In this document: in pieces, positions 8,883-17,561 of the stretch
How positions within the stretch are numbered: position 1 is the first letter of the stretch
How the letters are laid out: each line of letters begins with the position of its first letter
Assembly: GCA_020430245.1 (NCBI GenBank)
Contig: JAGQKG010000010.1
Location: 1-35,981 of the forward strand
DNA from: Nitrospira sp.
GTDB taxonomy: Bacteria > Nitrospirota > Nitrospiria > Nitrospirales > UBA8639
Reading direction: 5' to 3'
DNA length: 35,981 nucleotides
Translations under genes and position numbers: made by a program
Notes under the pieces: generated by a model
What the model saw: the letters and a program-made list of their open reading frames with translations, nothing else
Told to the model about the DNA's origin: nothing
Databases searched by the model: none

Positions 8883-9911
8883 TTAGGAGGGAGGATTCTT
8901 AAACAGAGAAAGTTGCGTGGGTCCCGGCCGTCGAAAGGTAGAGGGAATGGGGGTGTCAGGACTGTTTGAGAATCCATGTTTCCGGGATGCGGTTTCGAAC
9001 AGTTGTGCAATGACATCCCACGTTGAGCCTTTTCCCACATGGCGTTTGAAAAAGGTTCGTTCACCGACTTGTCCTTGTCGAACTTCTTTAAGACGTGCGA
9101 GGATTTTCTGGATTCGATCGGGAAAATGGTGCGTCATCCGTTCAACAAACACTTGTTCCACGTTATCGTTGAGACGAAGTAGGATATAGGTAGCATGTTG
9201 GGCTCCGGCATCGTGTGCTCGCGATAAAATCTGTGGAATGTCGTGTTCATTTAATCCAGGAATCACCGGGGCAATCGAAACTGCCGTCGAAATGCCGGCT
9301 TTGGACAACTGTTCCAAGGTCTCAAAACGTTTCGTAATCGAGGGTGCTTGCGGTTCAACTTTCCGCGCAATGTCATCTGAGGCAAACGGAATACTCAAAA
9401 AGACGCGGACCCATGCCGTTTTATTCAGCTCTTGTAAGACATCAATGTCTCGCATGATGAGGGCTGATTTGGAGATGAGTCCAACCGGATTATGGAATTC
9501 TGCACAGACTTGTAGGCAGGATCGGGTCAGTTGGTAAGTGGCTTCCAGGGGTTGGTAGGGATCGGTATTGCCGGAAAACACAATTAATTCCCCTTGCCAG
9601 GATCGTTGGTGCAACGCTTCCTGAAGTTTAACAGGAGCATTGATCTTGACGACCAGCTTGGATTCGAAGTCCGTTCCAGATCCGAATCCCCAGTATTCGT
9701 GTGTGGGGCGTGCATAACAATAGGCGCAAGCGTGAAAACAGCCTCGATAGGGATTCACGCTCCATCGAAAGGGAAGGTCGGGGCTGGTATTGTGGCTGAG
9801 GATGGTCTTCGCCGTTTCTTCGTAGATGTCTGGAGTCACGGGTGCAGGCGACTCTAGGCGTTCGCGGACTTCCGGAACAAAAGGATTTTGGGGATTGGAC
9901 GTGGGTTTCAT
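8883..9911 (-). CDS. PA0069-family radical SAM protein
   Basis: A 342-residue protein with the radical SAM cluster motif CFHACAYC (Cys58, Cys62, Cys65; CxxxCxxC) in the context NPYRGCFHACAYCYARPTHE. The next part, ELIVFSGNTDPYQPLE, and the GLISKSALIMRDID strand are typical of the PA0069/Rv2578c branch, which is distantly related to spore photoproduct lyase. It is expected to hold a [4Fe-4S] cluster and cleave S-adenosylmethionine in the cytoplasm; the substrate of this family is not established. Length is normal and the gene appears intact. It lies next to IS debris that begins about 60 nt upstream of its start. Confidence 0.88.
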   Translation of the reverse strand: MKPTSNPQNPFVPEVRERLESPAPVTPDIYEETAKTILSHNTSPDLPFRWSVNPYRGCFHACAYCYARPTHEYWGFGSGTDFESKLVVKINAPVKLQEALHQRSWQGELIVFSGNTDPYQPLEATYQLTRSCLQVCAEFHNPVGLISKSALIMRDIDVLQELNKTAWVRVFLSIPFASDDIARKVEPQAPSITKRFETLEQLSKAGISTAVSIAPVIPGLNEHDIPQILSRAHDAGAQHATYILLRLNDNVEQVFVERMTHHFPDRIQKILARLKEVRQGQVGERTFFKRHVGKGSTWDVIAQLFETASRKHGFSNSPDTPIPSTFRRPGPTQLSLFKNPPS

Positions 9912-9966
9912 GTCTGCCTAAAGAATACCCTAGGCCGAGCCGTTGTCAAACAGTGTGTAAAAAGAG

Positions 9967-10800
9967 TTAGGTGGCGACCCCTGCATTCGACTCTTTGACT
10001 CCATCTGTGGCGCTCTCTCCCTCCGAGACTTTTGGGATTAGGTGTGAGGCATTTAACGTTCGAAAATTTCTTTCGGTCACCATGAATGTCTACCAGATTA
10101 AGCAGAGCGCGTCGACGGAGGATTTGAATCGGCATGAGGCCTCGGTGCGGAAGGGCACCCGCGAGAACAGCGACTCGACAACATTGAAGATGCGCAAGTG
10201 CTTCCACTGCTCGCGAGGAAAGGAATAATAGTGAGTCAGGCGCTGCCAGTTCTCCACGACCGTTCGCACCGCCTTGGGATTCGGCCGAGAGATTGCCCCA
10301 AGGCCCTTCCGCTCGCGTAATGCCTGCGGCATACTTCATGGACGTCAGATGGGGTTTGCTTTGCCCGCACTGTCTTGGGGAATACATCCAGCATTTTATG
10401 GTTCCAGCACCGCTGTTCCCCAGAATCAGGAAACACCTCGCCCACGGCCGCCCATTATCCTAATTGGCCATCTCCTACTATGGGTCGAACCGTGGTGGGC
10501 CCTCGCTGCTTGAGTCGCCGCAGTACCGCCGCCCCAAATCCTCACAGGCCTTATAAGGCCAACTCACAATCTCTTTGGTGAGTCCATGCAGAGACAGGTC
10601 CGCCAAAAGCTCCCAGCCCTCGCGCCCTTGGCGCCGTAAAAGCGGCGATACCCAGGAGACAAACCATTCCGCCGAATTGCTCAGGCAGGGTTTGAGTGGT
10701 TCTTCAGACAAAAGAGTCATCCTTCCCCCACATTTTTTAATTGTAGCTTGCACCACCTGTACGGTCGGTATATCGGTATAATTGCGGCATAGGGCTTCCT
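9967..10800 (-). pseudogene. Decayed IS256-family (Mutator-type) transposase
   Basis: On the minus strand the pieces run in IS256 order: ELLADLSLHGLT (~10590), then GEVFPDSGEQRCWNHKMLDVFPKTV (~10365-10445; read as two short motifs, VFPDSGEQRCW and HKMLDVFPK), then YSFPREQWKHLRIFNVVES (~10180-10235), then RNFRTLNASHLIPKV (~10005-10050), ending at a stop near 9967. These correspond to the catalytic and C-terminal motifs of Mutator-type transposases (ExRCWxHK; FPxxxWKHLRTxNxxES). They fall in different frames with internal deletions, so the gene is inactive. The segment 10600-10800 is only weakly IS256-like. Inverted-repeat ends were not identified. Confidence 0.75.
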
Positions 10801-10835
10801 CCAACGGTAGACACTCCTATACTTTAATTTAAAGT

Positions 10836-11690
10836 GTGGGAGGATACGGTAGGACGAAAGGGCGATTTGCGGATGAATTCAAAGACGAAGCAGTCAAGCA
10901 GGTCATCGAGCGAGGGTATACGGTGGCCGATATTGCGAAGCAATTAGGGGCCTCTGCACAAAGCCTGGACAAGTTGGGTAAGGTGGCTGTTCCCAACGCC
11001 ACCGATCGAGAGGAGGTGGAACTCAAAGATGTCCGTCGCGAGAACCTGAAGCTGAAAGCGGAACTCTGTCGAGTACAGGAAGAGCGGGACATCCTCAAAA
11101 AACGGCCGCGTACGTCGCGAAAATCCGGCGTGAGGTACGCGTTCATCTTACAGCATCAGGACGGTATGCGGTGCAGCCGATGTGTCACCTGTTGGGTATG
11201 ATCCGTGAGTCGCATGAGGCAGGGGCCGCACCTATGGTGCCCCTCGCATTCTCCTCGATTTAGGTGAGGGTGGGTGAGCGCGTGAGCAAAAATCGCATGG
11301 CCAAGCTCATAAAGCGCCACAAGGTCCGCGCCCAGCACAGCTACAAGCTGCCAGGCATCTGCTACACCAAGCCAGCGGTGGCTGCACCGAATCGATTGCA
11401 GCAATAGTGTGCGATGGACAGACAGGATCGGGCGCAGGTGAGCGACAGCACCTCTATTCGGCCCGACAAAGGGTGGCTCTACCGGGCGGTGGTGATGGCT
11501 CTCTACTCGCCAAGGATTTTTGGCTGGTCGATGAAGGCGACGTTGGCCAAAGAGATCGTGCTGGACGCCTTACTGATGGACGTGGGGCGACGCAAGCCCG
11601 TGCATGATGTGATGATCCCCTCGGATCAGGGGTTGCCGTTCAGTAGCGATGAATATAATCGGTTCTGCAGTGACAGGTGGCAGTGACGAG
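10836..11690 (+). pseudogene. Decayed IS3-family transposase (orfA fused/frameshifted to orfB)
   Basis: OrfA is recognisable from 10836: RFADEFKDEAVKQV, GYTVADIAKQLGAS, and the coiled-coil part ENLKLKAELCRVQEERDILKK. OrfB starts in the same frame (GVRYAFI..HQDG) but soon shifts. Further OrfB pieces are SKNRMAKLIKRHKVRAQHSYK (~11283-11345; seen as the conserved R-L-I/M-R block), GWLYRAVVMALYSPRIFGWSM (~11470-11535; usual form GWLYLAVVLDLYSRRIVGW, here with a catalytic-region Asp replaced) and SDQGLPFSSDEYNRF (~11620-11660). The C-terminus is missing. Stops and the lost Asp make it non-functional. Confidence 0.8.
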
Positions 11691-11887
11691 CATGCGAATA
11701 TACTAAACACTCAGTTTTTCACGCCCCTCTATCTGACCGGAGCGAGCGTCACACCTAATGGCATGGGGCTCATGTGGTTTGGGAATCAGGTGGAAAAACC
11801 CACATATTATTTCGTAAAATGACTCTACTCATCACCAATCTTGGGTTTCCGCCCTCACCCTCGCCAGGAATCTTTAGGTAGGTTCGG

Positions 11888-13486
11888 ATGCAGACCGATA
11901 GCACTCCCTCTTCTCCTGTGCCCACTGTTTGTTTTCGCTCATCCGAGTGGGCGAAGGTCATGGGGCTTCTCCTCATGGCATGGGGGGCGCTGCTGGGCCT
12001 CTATTTCCCAACGGCGTTTTCCCTGGTCGAAACCTGGTCTCACTCGAATACGTATGGCCATGGCTTTTTGATTCTACCCATGAGCGGGTATCTAATATGG
12101 CGGGAGCGGCATCGTCTGGCTGCTTTGATTCCCAAGGCGAACTCGTGGGCGCTACTGCTGCTCGGCGGGTCCGCTGGGGCGTGGTTCCTGGGTCGTGTGG
12201 CCTCGGTGATAGTCGTTCAACAACTGGCGTGGGTCACTATGGTTGCCGTCATGGTATGGGCTCTGACTGGCACTAAGGTTACCAAGGTATTGTTTTTCCC
12301 TTTGGTGTTTCTTTTCTTCGCCGTCCCTGTTGGGGAGGATCTGATTCCGCCCCTGCAAGACTTTACTGCCTTCTTTACCGTCAAAGCGCTTCAGTTGTCG
12401 GGAATTCCGGTTTTTTGGGAAGGGCGCTACTTAACGACGCCATCAGGCAGATGGCACGTGGCCGAAGCCTGTGCGGGGGTTGGGTATCTTATTTCCGGCG
12501 CCACGTTGGGGGTGTTTTTTGCATGGATTGTGTACCGGAGTTGGGTGAGGCGCGTAATATTTGTTCTGGCCGCTGTTCTGGTCCTCATTCTGGCCAACGG
12601 GATGCGTGCATACGGCATTACGCTCTTTGGGTATCTTGTGGATCACGAACTGGCGGCGGGCGTGGACCATCTCCTGGGTGGCTGGGCGTTTTTTAGTGTG
12701 GTCATGTTTCTCCTCTTTTGGGTGGGCTTGGCGAAGCGTGAACCGGACTCTTTCTACTTCGAAGGCAAGGTGAATACGCCATCCGCCGGGAGGGCGGTCT
12801 TTCCTTCACAGGGAGAATGTTTGCATGAAAGCATCCAGAGGAAAACGTTTGTCCGGATGGCTATGACCGCGGGGTGTGGTGTGGGTGTGGTGGCCTTTGC
12901 GCCTCTTTGGGTAATGGTATTATCCCCTTCTCCTCAGACGTCGTTGGGTCTCTCTCCGTTTTCCCTGGCAGTTTCCTCACCCTGGCATGCTCTGTCGGAC
13001 TATACCGGCAATTGGACGCCACACTTCGAGGGTGCCAACACCGTTCTGACTAGGACTTATACCAATGGGGATCGGCAGGTTCATCTGTTCCTGGCCGTGT
13101 ATACTCAGCAGCAACAGGGGAGGGAATTGGTCAGTCAGAACAATACTCTCATAGGTGGGAACCAATGGGTGCTGGTGACCGAGAATAGCAGGGAAACCCT
13201 TGTAGAGAATTTCCCTCTAACCGTGAGGGAGATGCATCTTCGGTCTGTGGTGGCATCTCGGCTGGTGTGGAGTTGGTATTGGTTGGGTGGTCATAGGACT
13301 TCCAATGCCTACATAGCCAAACTTCTACAAACCACAGCGTATTTTTGGGGAGAGGCGACTGCGGGGGCCATCATCGCCCTGGCAGCCGATTACCGGTTTT
13401 CCTCGGAGGAGGCCGTGAACGTTCTCGAGGACTTTCTCCAACATACTTCTTTTCTTCAAGCCACGAACTCTTCCCAGAAAATGTAA
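11888..13486 (+). CDS. xrtA: Exosortase A with fused EpsI domain
   Basis: A 532-residue polytopic membrane protein. Residues ~25-280 form the exosortase (EpsH/XrtA) domain with about eight membrane segments and the three catalytic residues: Cys195 in AEACAGVGYL, Arg240 in ANGMRAYGI, and His261 in VDHLLGGWAFF. Residues ~320-525 form an EpsI-type domain (WTPHFEGAN, AVYTQQQQGRELVSQNN, LVWSWYWLGG). Exosortases are the sorting enzymes for PEP-CTERM proteins, analogous to sortases. Usual XrtA sequences have ACSGLRYL; here Ser and Arg are Ala and Gly, but the proposed catalytic triad is intact. AGGTAGG (11876-11882) lies 5 nt before the ATG. The PEP-CTERM gene at 14365-14940 is convergent and is the obvious substrate in this window. 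Confidence 0.9.
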   Translation: MQTDSTPSSPVPTVCFRSSEWAKVMGLLLMAWGALLGLYFPTAFSLVETWSHSNTYGHGFLILPMSGYLIWRERHRLAALIPKANSWALLLLGGSAGAWFLGRVASVIVVQQLAWVTMVAVMVWALTGTKVTKVLFFPLVFLFFAVPVGEDLIPPLQDFTAFFTVKALQLSGIPVFWEGRYLTTPSGRWHVAEACAGVGYLISGATLGVFFAWIVYRSWVRRVIFVLAAVLVLILANGMRAYGITLFGYLVDHELAAGVDHLLGGWAFFSVVMFLLFWVGLAKREPDSFYFEGKVNTPSAGRAVFPSQGECLHESIQRKTFVRMAMTAGCGVGVVAFAPLWVMVLSPSPQTSLGLSPFSLAVSSPWHALSDYTGNWTPHFEGANTVLTRTYTNGDRQVHLFLAVYTQQQQGRELVSQNNTLIGGNQWVLVTENSRETLVENFPLTVREMHLRSVVASRLVWSWYWLGGHRTSNAYIAKLLQTTAYFWGEATAGAIIALAADYRFSSEEAVNVLEDFLQHTSFLQATNSSQKM

Positions 13487-14304
13487 CCGTTTGGATTCAT
13501 TTATTGTGCTGCACAACCAACCTGACTCTTCACGGGGTGTGGGGTTTTTGTAAGATGCTGCAATGGAAATTGAAGCGAGAAAAATATTTACTACTCAGCG
13601 GTGAGCGACAGGGTCCCGTCGCTCAAATAGGCGAAGGAGAGGTTTGCCCATGGTGGCGTAGGAGTGAGCATTTGGTAAAATTTTGTGGATAATTTTATAA
13701 ATGAATGGCCCCAGTTTTGGTCACGATTGCAGTTATGCATTTGATTGCTCACAACCATACATGAATAGATCAATACGCTTGTATTGAGAACGGGAATGTG
13801 ATCCTTTCTCCGATGAAATCATTGTGATCCACAAGATATAGGTGAAATGAACTTTGGTCTTTGTCAGCCATTCTTGGCATCACTGCCTTCCCTCTTTTTA
13901 TGTCCTCTAGGGCCGGATGAAGGTCATGGCAGAATACTCTTTGGTTACGCACGATACTATGGAAATCAGGGTGGCATTCTTGAAGTTAGTGAGTGATTAG
14001 GTCTTCATTAGGGTCCGATACTTGGTCGTAATGAAACAGACCTATCTCATAAGCTAAAGGTTTATAGCCACAAGCATTTATGAATAATAGAATCGTGCAA
14101 ATCGATAGGAGTTTTCAAACCATGTGATCCCCTCTCTCTCATTCATCTGTTCAGGTTTTACCGTCCTGGTCCCCACATATAACAAAAGGGTGAAAATGTA
14201 GCGAGGTTTCCCAATAGGTAGCCATATTCCAATGTGTGACTTTTCTTTCGACCTGCTTCTTTTGGAGGGGAAGACCAGGATTCCTCTAAGCTCCCACCCC
14301 CAAC
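13487..14304. other. Intergenic region between exosortase and PEP-CTERM genes, no supported gene
   Basis: About 0.8 kb of AT-richer DNA with only short frames lacking start signals. A strong inverted repeat, TGAGCGAC at 13602-13609 and GTCGCTCA at 13618-13625 with an inner GGG-T-CCC, could mark the 3' end of the exosortase transcript, although no U-run follows. Confidence 0.5.
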
Positions 14305-14338
14305 AAAAAAGCCTGACTCCAGGTGGAGTCGGGCTTTT
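14305..14338 (-). terminator. Rho-independent terminator of the PEP-CTERM gene
   Basis: Stem arms GCCTGACTCC (14311-14320) and GGAGTCGGGC (14325-14334) with loop AGGT. On the minus strand the hairpin is followed by six T residues (14310-14305). It lies 27-30 nt past the stop codon of the PEP-CTERM gene. Confidence 0.85.
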
Positions 14339-14364
14339 AGGAAAGCCTGTAAGTTTATCTTTGA

Positions 14365-14940
14365 TCAGACTTTTTTGCCTTTTCGATATCGTAAGGCCCC
14401 CAGTGCAGCTAACCCTGAGCCGAGCAGAATGGCGCTGGATGGTTCCGGCAGACTAGCAACGCTCCCAGACCCGTCTCGTGTAGCAAATTCATCATGCGTG
14501 AAAGTTCGGCCAAGTATTTGAAAAGAATTAGAATATTTGTAGGTTTCCGTTATCGAGCCAATTGCGTAGGGTCCTGGTTGATTCAGCAAAGGACTATAGC
14601 CTGCAAAAGTCAGTGATCGTCCCGTGCTAAAGTCAGTCCCAATGAAGGTTAAGAGCGCTAAATCGAATAACAAGCTGGATGAGGTAGGGCTGTATGTAAA
14701 GTTGCTTATTGGGCTTCCATTTGGATCCACCCCACCTGAAGTCATAAACATCCACGTGGTGGGAACTATATAATTACCAGGTCCTCCGTCGGAATCAATT
14801 TCCATAGATCCCGTAATTTGACCGCCGCCACTGAGTGTTCCGTTAACGGCATAGAGCATGGGATCTGCATGTGCCTGCCCGACCAAACCAAAGACAAAAG
14901 CCACACCTAATAACATTTTAAATAATCGGGTCGCATTCAT
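14365..14940 (-). CDS. PEP-CTERM sorting-domain protein
   Basis: A 191-residue exported protein. An N-terminal signal peptide (MNATRLFKMLLGVAFVFGLV, cleavage after QAHA) and a C-terminal tripartite PEP-CTERM signal are present: motif LPEPSSA, hydrophobic segment ILLGSGLAALGAL, and basic tail RYRKGKKV. This is the recognition sequence for exosortase, encoded 1 kb away on the opposite strand. The middle is Gly/Ser/Thr-rich beta-type sequence of unknown function, lacking Cys. The ATG at 14940 is chosen over a longer frame because GGAGGG lies 6 nt upstream and the signal peptide then begins properly. Once processed it is expected to be delivered to the outer surface or extracellular matrix. Confidence 0.9.
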   Translation of the reverse strand: MNATRLFKMLLGVAFVFGLVGQAHADPMLYAVNGTLSGGGQITGSMEIDSDGGPGNYIVPTTWMFMTSGGVDPNGSPISNFTYSPTSSSLLFDLALLTFIGTDFSTGRSLTFAGYSPLLNQPGPYAIGSITETYKYSNSFQILGRTFTHDEFATRDGSGSVASLPEPSSAILLGSGLAALGALRYRKGKKV

Positions 14941-14967
14941 GCATGTCCCTCCACTTTTTTTAATTAA

Positions 14968-15210
14968 TTTTCCTGAAATTCCCAGTGACAGTGTACGGCT
15001 TCTTTGTTTGAATCCCACTTTTCAAACAGTCTATTGAGTAAAATATAGACCAACCGGTAGAATCAATAACTCTAAAGGTGTATACAGATAATTTCCTGAA
15101 ATTCCCAGTGACAGTATATGGCTTCTTTGTTTGAATCCCACTTTTCAAGCAGTCTATTGAGTAAAATATAGACCAACCGGTAGAATCAATAACCCCAATG
15201 AGGTATACAC
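14968..15210. repeat. Two-copy tandem direct repeat, 123-bp period, upstream of the PEP-CTERM gene
   Basis: Copy 1 starts near 14968 and copy 2 near 15091; corresponding bases are 123 apart (CCTGAAATTCCCAGTGACAG at 14972 and 15095). The copies differ at only a few positions over about 105 bp before diverging. Copy 1 ends about 28 bp upstream of the PEP-CTERM start codon on the minus strand, so the duplication covers the 5' untranslated/promoter region of that gene. An open frame through both copies on the minus strand is just a by-product of the repeat. Confidence 0.85.
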
Positions 15211-15261
15211 TTGTAGTGTAAGCTTCCCCGTCAAGCGGATAGTTCATATGTAGAGTTTTCT

Positions 15262-15402
15262 AGCCTGGGTTTCCGATAGGTCCACGGAGTTGCCCCCTGT
15301 AGGGCCTCGTGGGGCCGGTGTTCATCCACTCCTCCGTGATCTCGCGCACTTCTGCTAAACTCCGAAAAAGATAGAGATTCAACACTTCATAAAAATAGCG
15401 CA
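15262..15402 (-). pseudogene. C-terminal fragment of an IS3-family OrfB
   Basis: The minus strand reads RYFYEVLNLYLFRSLAEVRE and then ITEEWMNTGPTRPYRGQL before a stop. This matches the conserved OrfB tail (VLDAYxFxTLxEVRxxTExWxxxYNxxRPH). Only ~45 residues remain; the rest of the element is absent, presumably lost when the neighbouring element inserted or by deletion. Confidence 0.7.
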
Positions 15403-15407
15403 GGATA

Positions 15408-15491
15408 CCCCTCAGCTTGCTGAGGGGAGGAATGCGCAATTGTAATTAGACAACACATTTAAAAGATGCCTCCCAGCTTGCTGGGGGGAGC
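15408..15491. repeat. Pair of related GC-rich hairpins with the same GCTTGC apex
   Basis: Hairpin 1, CCCCTCAGC-TT-GCTGAGGGG, spans 15408-15427. Hairpin 2, CCCAGC-TT-GCTGGG with extra flanking C/G pairs, spans ~15470-15490. They share the apex CAGCTTGCTG and lie 62 nt apart between two transposase fragments. They may be subterminal structures of a lost element or transcription stops; neither is followed by a U-run. Confidence 0.5.
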
Positions 15492-15499
15492 TTGACTTC

Positions 15500-16160
15500 C
15501 CCTGTGTGGGCGGACGCTCGGCTTTCCCTTGCCGAAACGCAACAATCCGTTGTTGATGCAAAACCCTAATCGGCCCAGGCAATCCCGAATGCCATGGTGA
15601 ACCATCAGGGAGCCATAGACTCCTCAAAAATTGTCGTGAGGTTACCACTGCTGGCGGCATTGATGGTCCCTCTAACGGGGCCACAGCATCTGCAGTTCCG
15701 CAACCAACGCGAAGAGGGGGTGATGGCTGGTGCGCCCTTCTGTGTGTTGTACCCACTGGCCGTGTCCTCTTGCGTCCCATAGAGCGTTAGGACGGAAGGA
15801 TGCGGATCCAGGGTCAGCTTCGGCGGAGCCAACTGCTGCTACAACCAGTTCACCCAATGAGTGGAGATGGCCTGATTGGTGCTTTGGCGAAACTGTCCGA
15901 AAAATCGCCAAAAGGTGGTCACGAAGGGTGTGCTTGCAGTCAGCCAAAGATCTACGCCCAGAGTGGTCTTACAGCGCACTAATGCGATATGGGTAAAGCG
16001 CATCCCACCAACCCAGACGACCAACAGAAAACTTTCCAGCATAATCACCGGCGCATACCCGTGATTGGACAGAGGTGAGGTAATGGGTTTGCCGCCAGTA
16101 TCTCTCGGAAGTGCAGTCGTATCAAAAACTTTTCCATCAACCGTAGCGCACCACAAGTTA
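15500..16160 (-). pseudogene. Decayed DDE transposase (IS1380/IS4-like)
   Basis: In minus-strand order: HGYAPVIMLESFLLVVWVGG with RFTHIALVRC (~15990-16080), TPFVTTFWRFFGQFRQSTNQ (~15875-15935), a first catalytic-Asp block LTLDPHPSVLTLYGTQE (~15770-15820, usual form LDxDSTVLTxYGxQEG), YNTQKGAPAI...HPLFA, and a remnant with PIRVLHQQRIVAFRQ (~15520-15570). The series matches the IS1380-type DDE transposase core, in which the domain resembles IS4. It is interrupted by frameshifts, the conserved Asp in the first block is in altered context, and the C-terminal third is gone. Confidence 0.7.
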
Positions 16161-16414
16161 TGACCTTCTTGTCCGTAAAGACCTGGGGAAGTCCGTAAGA
16201 GGTTGGGACATTTTCGATTCGTTGCCCAAGTAGGACAGGGGCTAACTCAAAATTCGGGAGGATCGAAAAATGAAACTAATTTTAAAAGATAATGAAAATG
16301 CGGTGGTGCATCAAAATTGAGTTTGGTCTTTCCAGATGAAATCCGGAATTCGGCTTTCACTAAAAAATAAATGATTTTTGTTTCTCATTCTCGGTTGTAA
16401 ATTGTATTTACCAA

Positions 16415-16738
16415 TCAAGGCTTCTTTTTTGGGGTGGAAAATGTGATTTCCGTCGCAACCCAGTCTCTGTTTTCAGGGACTCCCTTTTTTGAGACCTCAG
16501 CCACGAGTCGATCCCCAACCTTTGGTCGGGCATGTTCTACATGAATGCCATTTTGTTGAAACGTAATTTGAGGATGAAAGGCGAGGGTCAGGGACTCCCC
16601 TTTTGGAGTTGTGACCACCACATGGTCATTTCCTGATTCGGTGACGGTTCCCATTACATGAGAGCCATCGCCATGTGCCCAGGCGGGGGTGGTCAGAAAC
16701 ATAGAGCAGAGAACGGCTAGAATGCTGAGCAATTTCAT
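16415..16738 (-). CDS. Small periplasmic 'AHG...GTVT' protein, paralogue of the gene at 33752-34069
   Basis: 107 residues. A signal peptide (MKLLSILAVLCSMFLTTPAWA) precedes a mature part that begins HGDGSH and continues GTVTESGND, VVVTTPKGES, ARPKVGDRLVAEVSKKG. The pattern looks like a small beta-barrel of the DUF5666/OB-like sort. The N-terminal His/Asp cluster could bind metal. The ATG at 16738 is used because AAGGAG lies 8 nt upstream; the longer frame from 16813 would overlap the cytochrome gene. It directly follows the cytochrome c gene (22 nt), so the pair is an operon. Its close paralogue lies in the metal-uptake block; function in metal handling or envelope stress is inference. Confidence 0.8.
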   Translation of the reverse strand: MKLLSILAVLCSMFLTTPAWAHGDGSHVMGTVTESGNDHVVVTTPKGESLTLAFHPQITFQQNGIHVEHARPKVGDRLVAEVSKKGVPENRDWVATEITFSTPKKKP

Positions 16739-16760
16739 GATGGTGACTCCTTGTATAAAA

Positions 16761-17366
16761 TCAATGATGGTGTTCCTGAGGTACCACATCTTCTCCTGAT
16801 AAAAATTGATCAAGGGTTTCTTGTCGCTCCCGTTCTTCGGGGGTAAGAGGATTATATTGTTTCATCTCCGCGATTTCTTCAGGAGTGATATTGGGGAAAT
16901 GTCGAATGAGGTGCACTAACTGCCAACTGTCGTGATCTTTTTCCGGTAGACCTTTCCCCCAGGCAGGCATCCCGGTAAATCGAATACCGTAATGGATGAC
17001 ATAAAACAATTCTCCATCTGCCATGGCTTGGATGATGGGATCCCTGAGGTCGGGAACAGGAGGATAGAAATTCGGCCCCATGTGTGTTTTCCCACTCCCA
17101 TCATTGGCGTGACAGGTCGCGCAATGGTCGGCAAAATGATGCCGAGCTTCCGCGAGTGCTTCCGAAGAATAGGGGACTGGGTTCGTCATCTTGAGGAAGT
17201 GGCTTGGGGTTGCCAGATGGCGGATAAATCTGGCCGCTTTCACTTCCCACTCGGGTGGAGTGGCTTTGGCGGAGAACATGCCTGGTAACAACCAGAGCGC
17301 TGTCAGTAGGGCTACGACCAGTAGAGAAAGAAATATGATAAAAAGGATTTTGATTCGTCTCAACAT
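16761..17366 (-). CDS. Monohaem c-type cytochrome, membrane-anchored
   Basis: 201 residues. An uncleaved-looking N-terminal anchor (ILFIIFLSLLVVALLTALWLLPGM) leads into a periplasmic cytochrome c domain. The haem motif is CATCH (Cys82, Cys85, His86), and Met133 in RFTGMPAWG is the likely sixth ligand; this is the class I (cbb3 subunit III-like) layout. A charged C-terminal tail ends in EHHH. It likely carries electrons in the periplasm, partner unknown. It is followed by the small 'GTVT' protein gene, and its 5' region carries the 16-bp motif shared with the second paralogue gene. Confidence 0.88.
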   Translation of the reverse strand: MLRRIKILFIIFLSLLVVALLTALWLLPGMFSAKATPPEWEVKAARFIRHLATPSHFLKMTNPVPYSSEALAEARHHFADHCATCHANDGSGKTHMGPNFYPPVPDLRDPIIQAMADGELFYVIHYGIRFTGMPAWGKGLPEKDHDSWQLVHLIRHFPNITPEEIAEMKQYNPLTPEERERQETLDQFLSGEDVVPQEHHH

Positions 17367-17381
17367 AATTGGTCAGCTATT

Positions 17382-17397
17382 GTATAGTGTACCTGTT
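17382..17397 (-). promoter_or_regulatory. 16-bp motif shared with 34095-34110
   Basis: The plus-strand sequence GTATAGTGTACCTGTT recurs as GTGTAGCGTACCTGTT at 34095-34110 (14 of 16 identical). Each copy lies just upstream of a minus-strand start (16 nt here, 26 nt there) and the two operons encode paralogous 'GTVT' proteins. A common promoter or operator is the simplest reading. Confidence 0.5.
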
Positions 17398-17561
17398 AGG
17401 GGATTTTCTTCACAAGTCAAATGAACGTTCACCATCAGTGGATATTTTGCCCTGATTGGTGAAAGGAGTGAATTTGGGTAGGATGGTCAAGTGCACTGAG
17501 CGAATGCGGTCCGAAACGATGTATGTTTATCTCCTCTCATACGGCCGAGGGTCTTGATTGG

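Noticed and set aside
13770..13952. 60-aa minus-strand ORF between exosortase and PEP-CTERM genes
   Set aside because: No start signal and no recognisable motif; kept as intergenic.
14960..15247. 95-aa minus-strand ORF across the tandem repeat
   Set aside because: Open only because the 123-bp repeat length is a multiple of three; overlaps the PEP-CTERM gene leader and has no ribosome-binding site.
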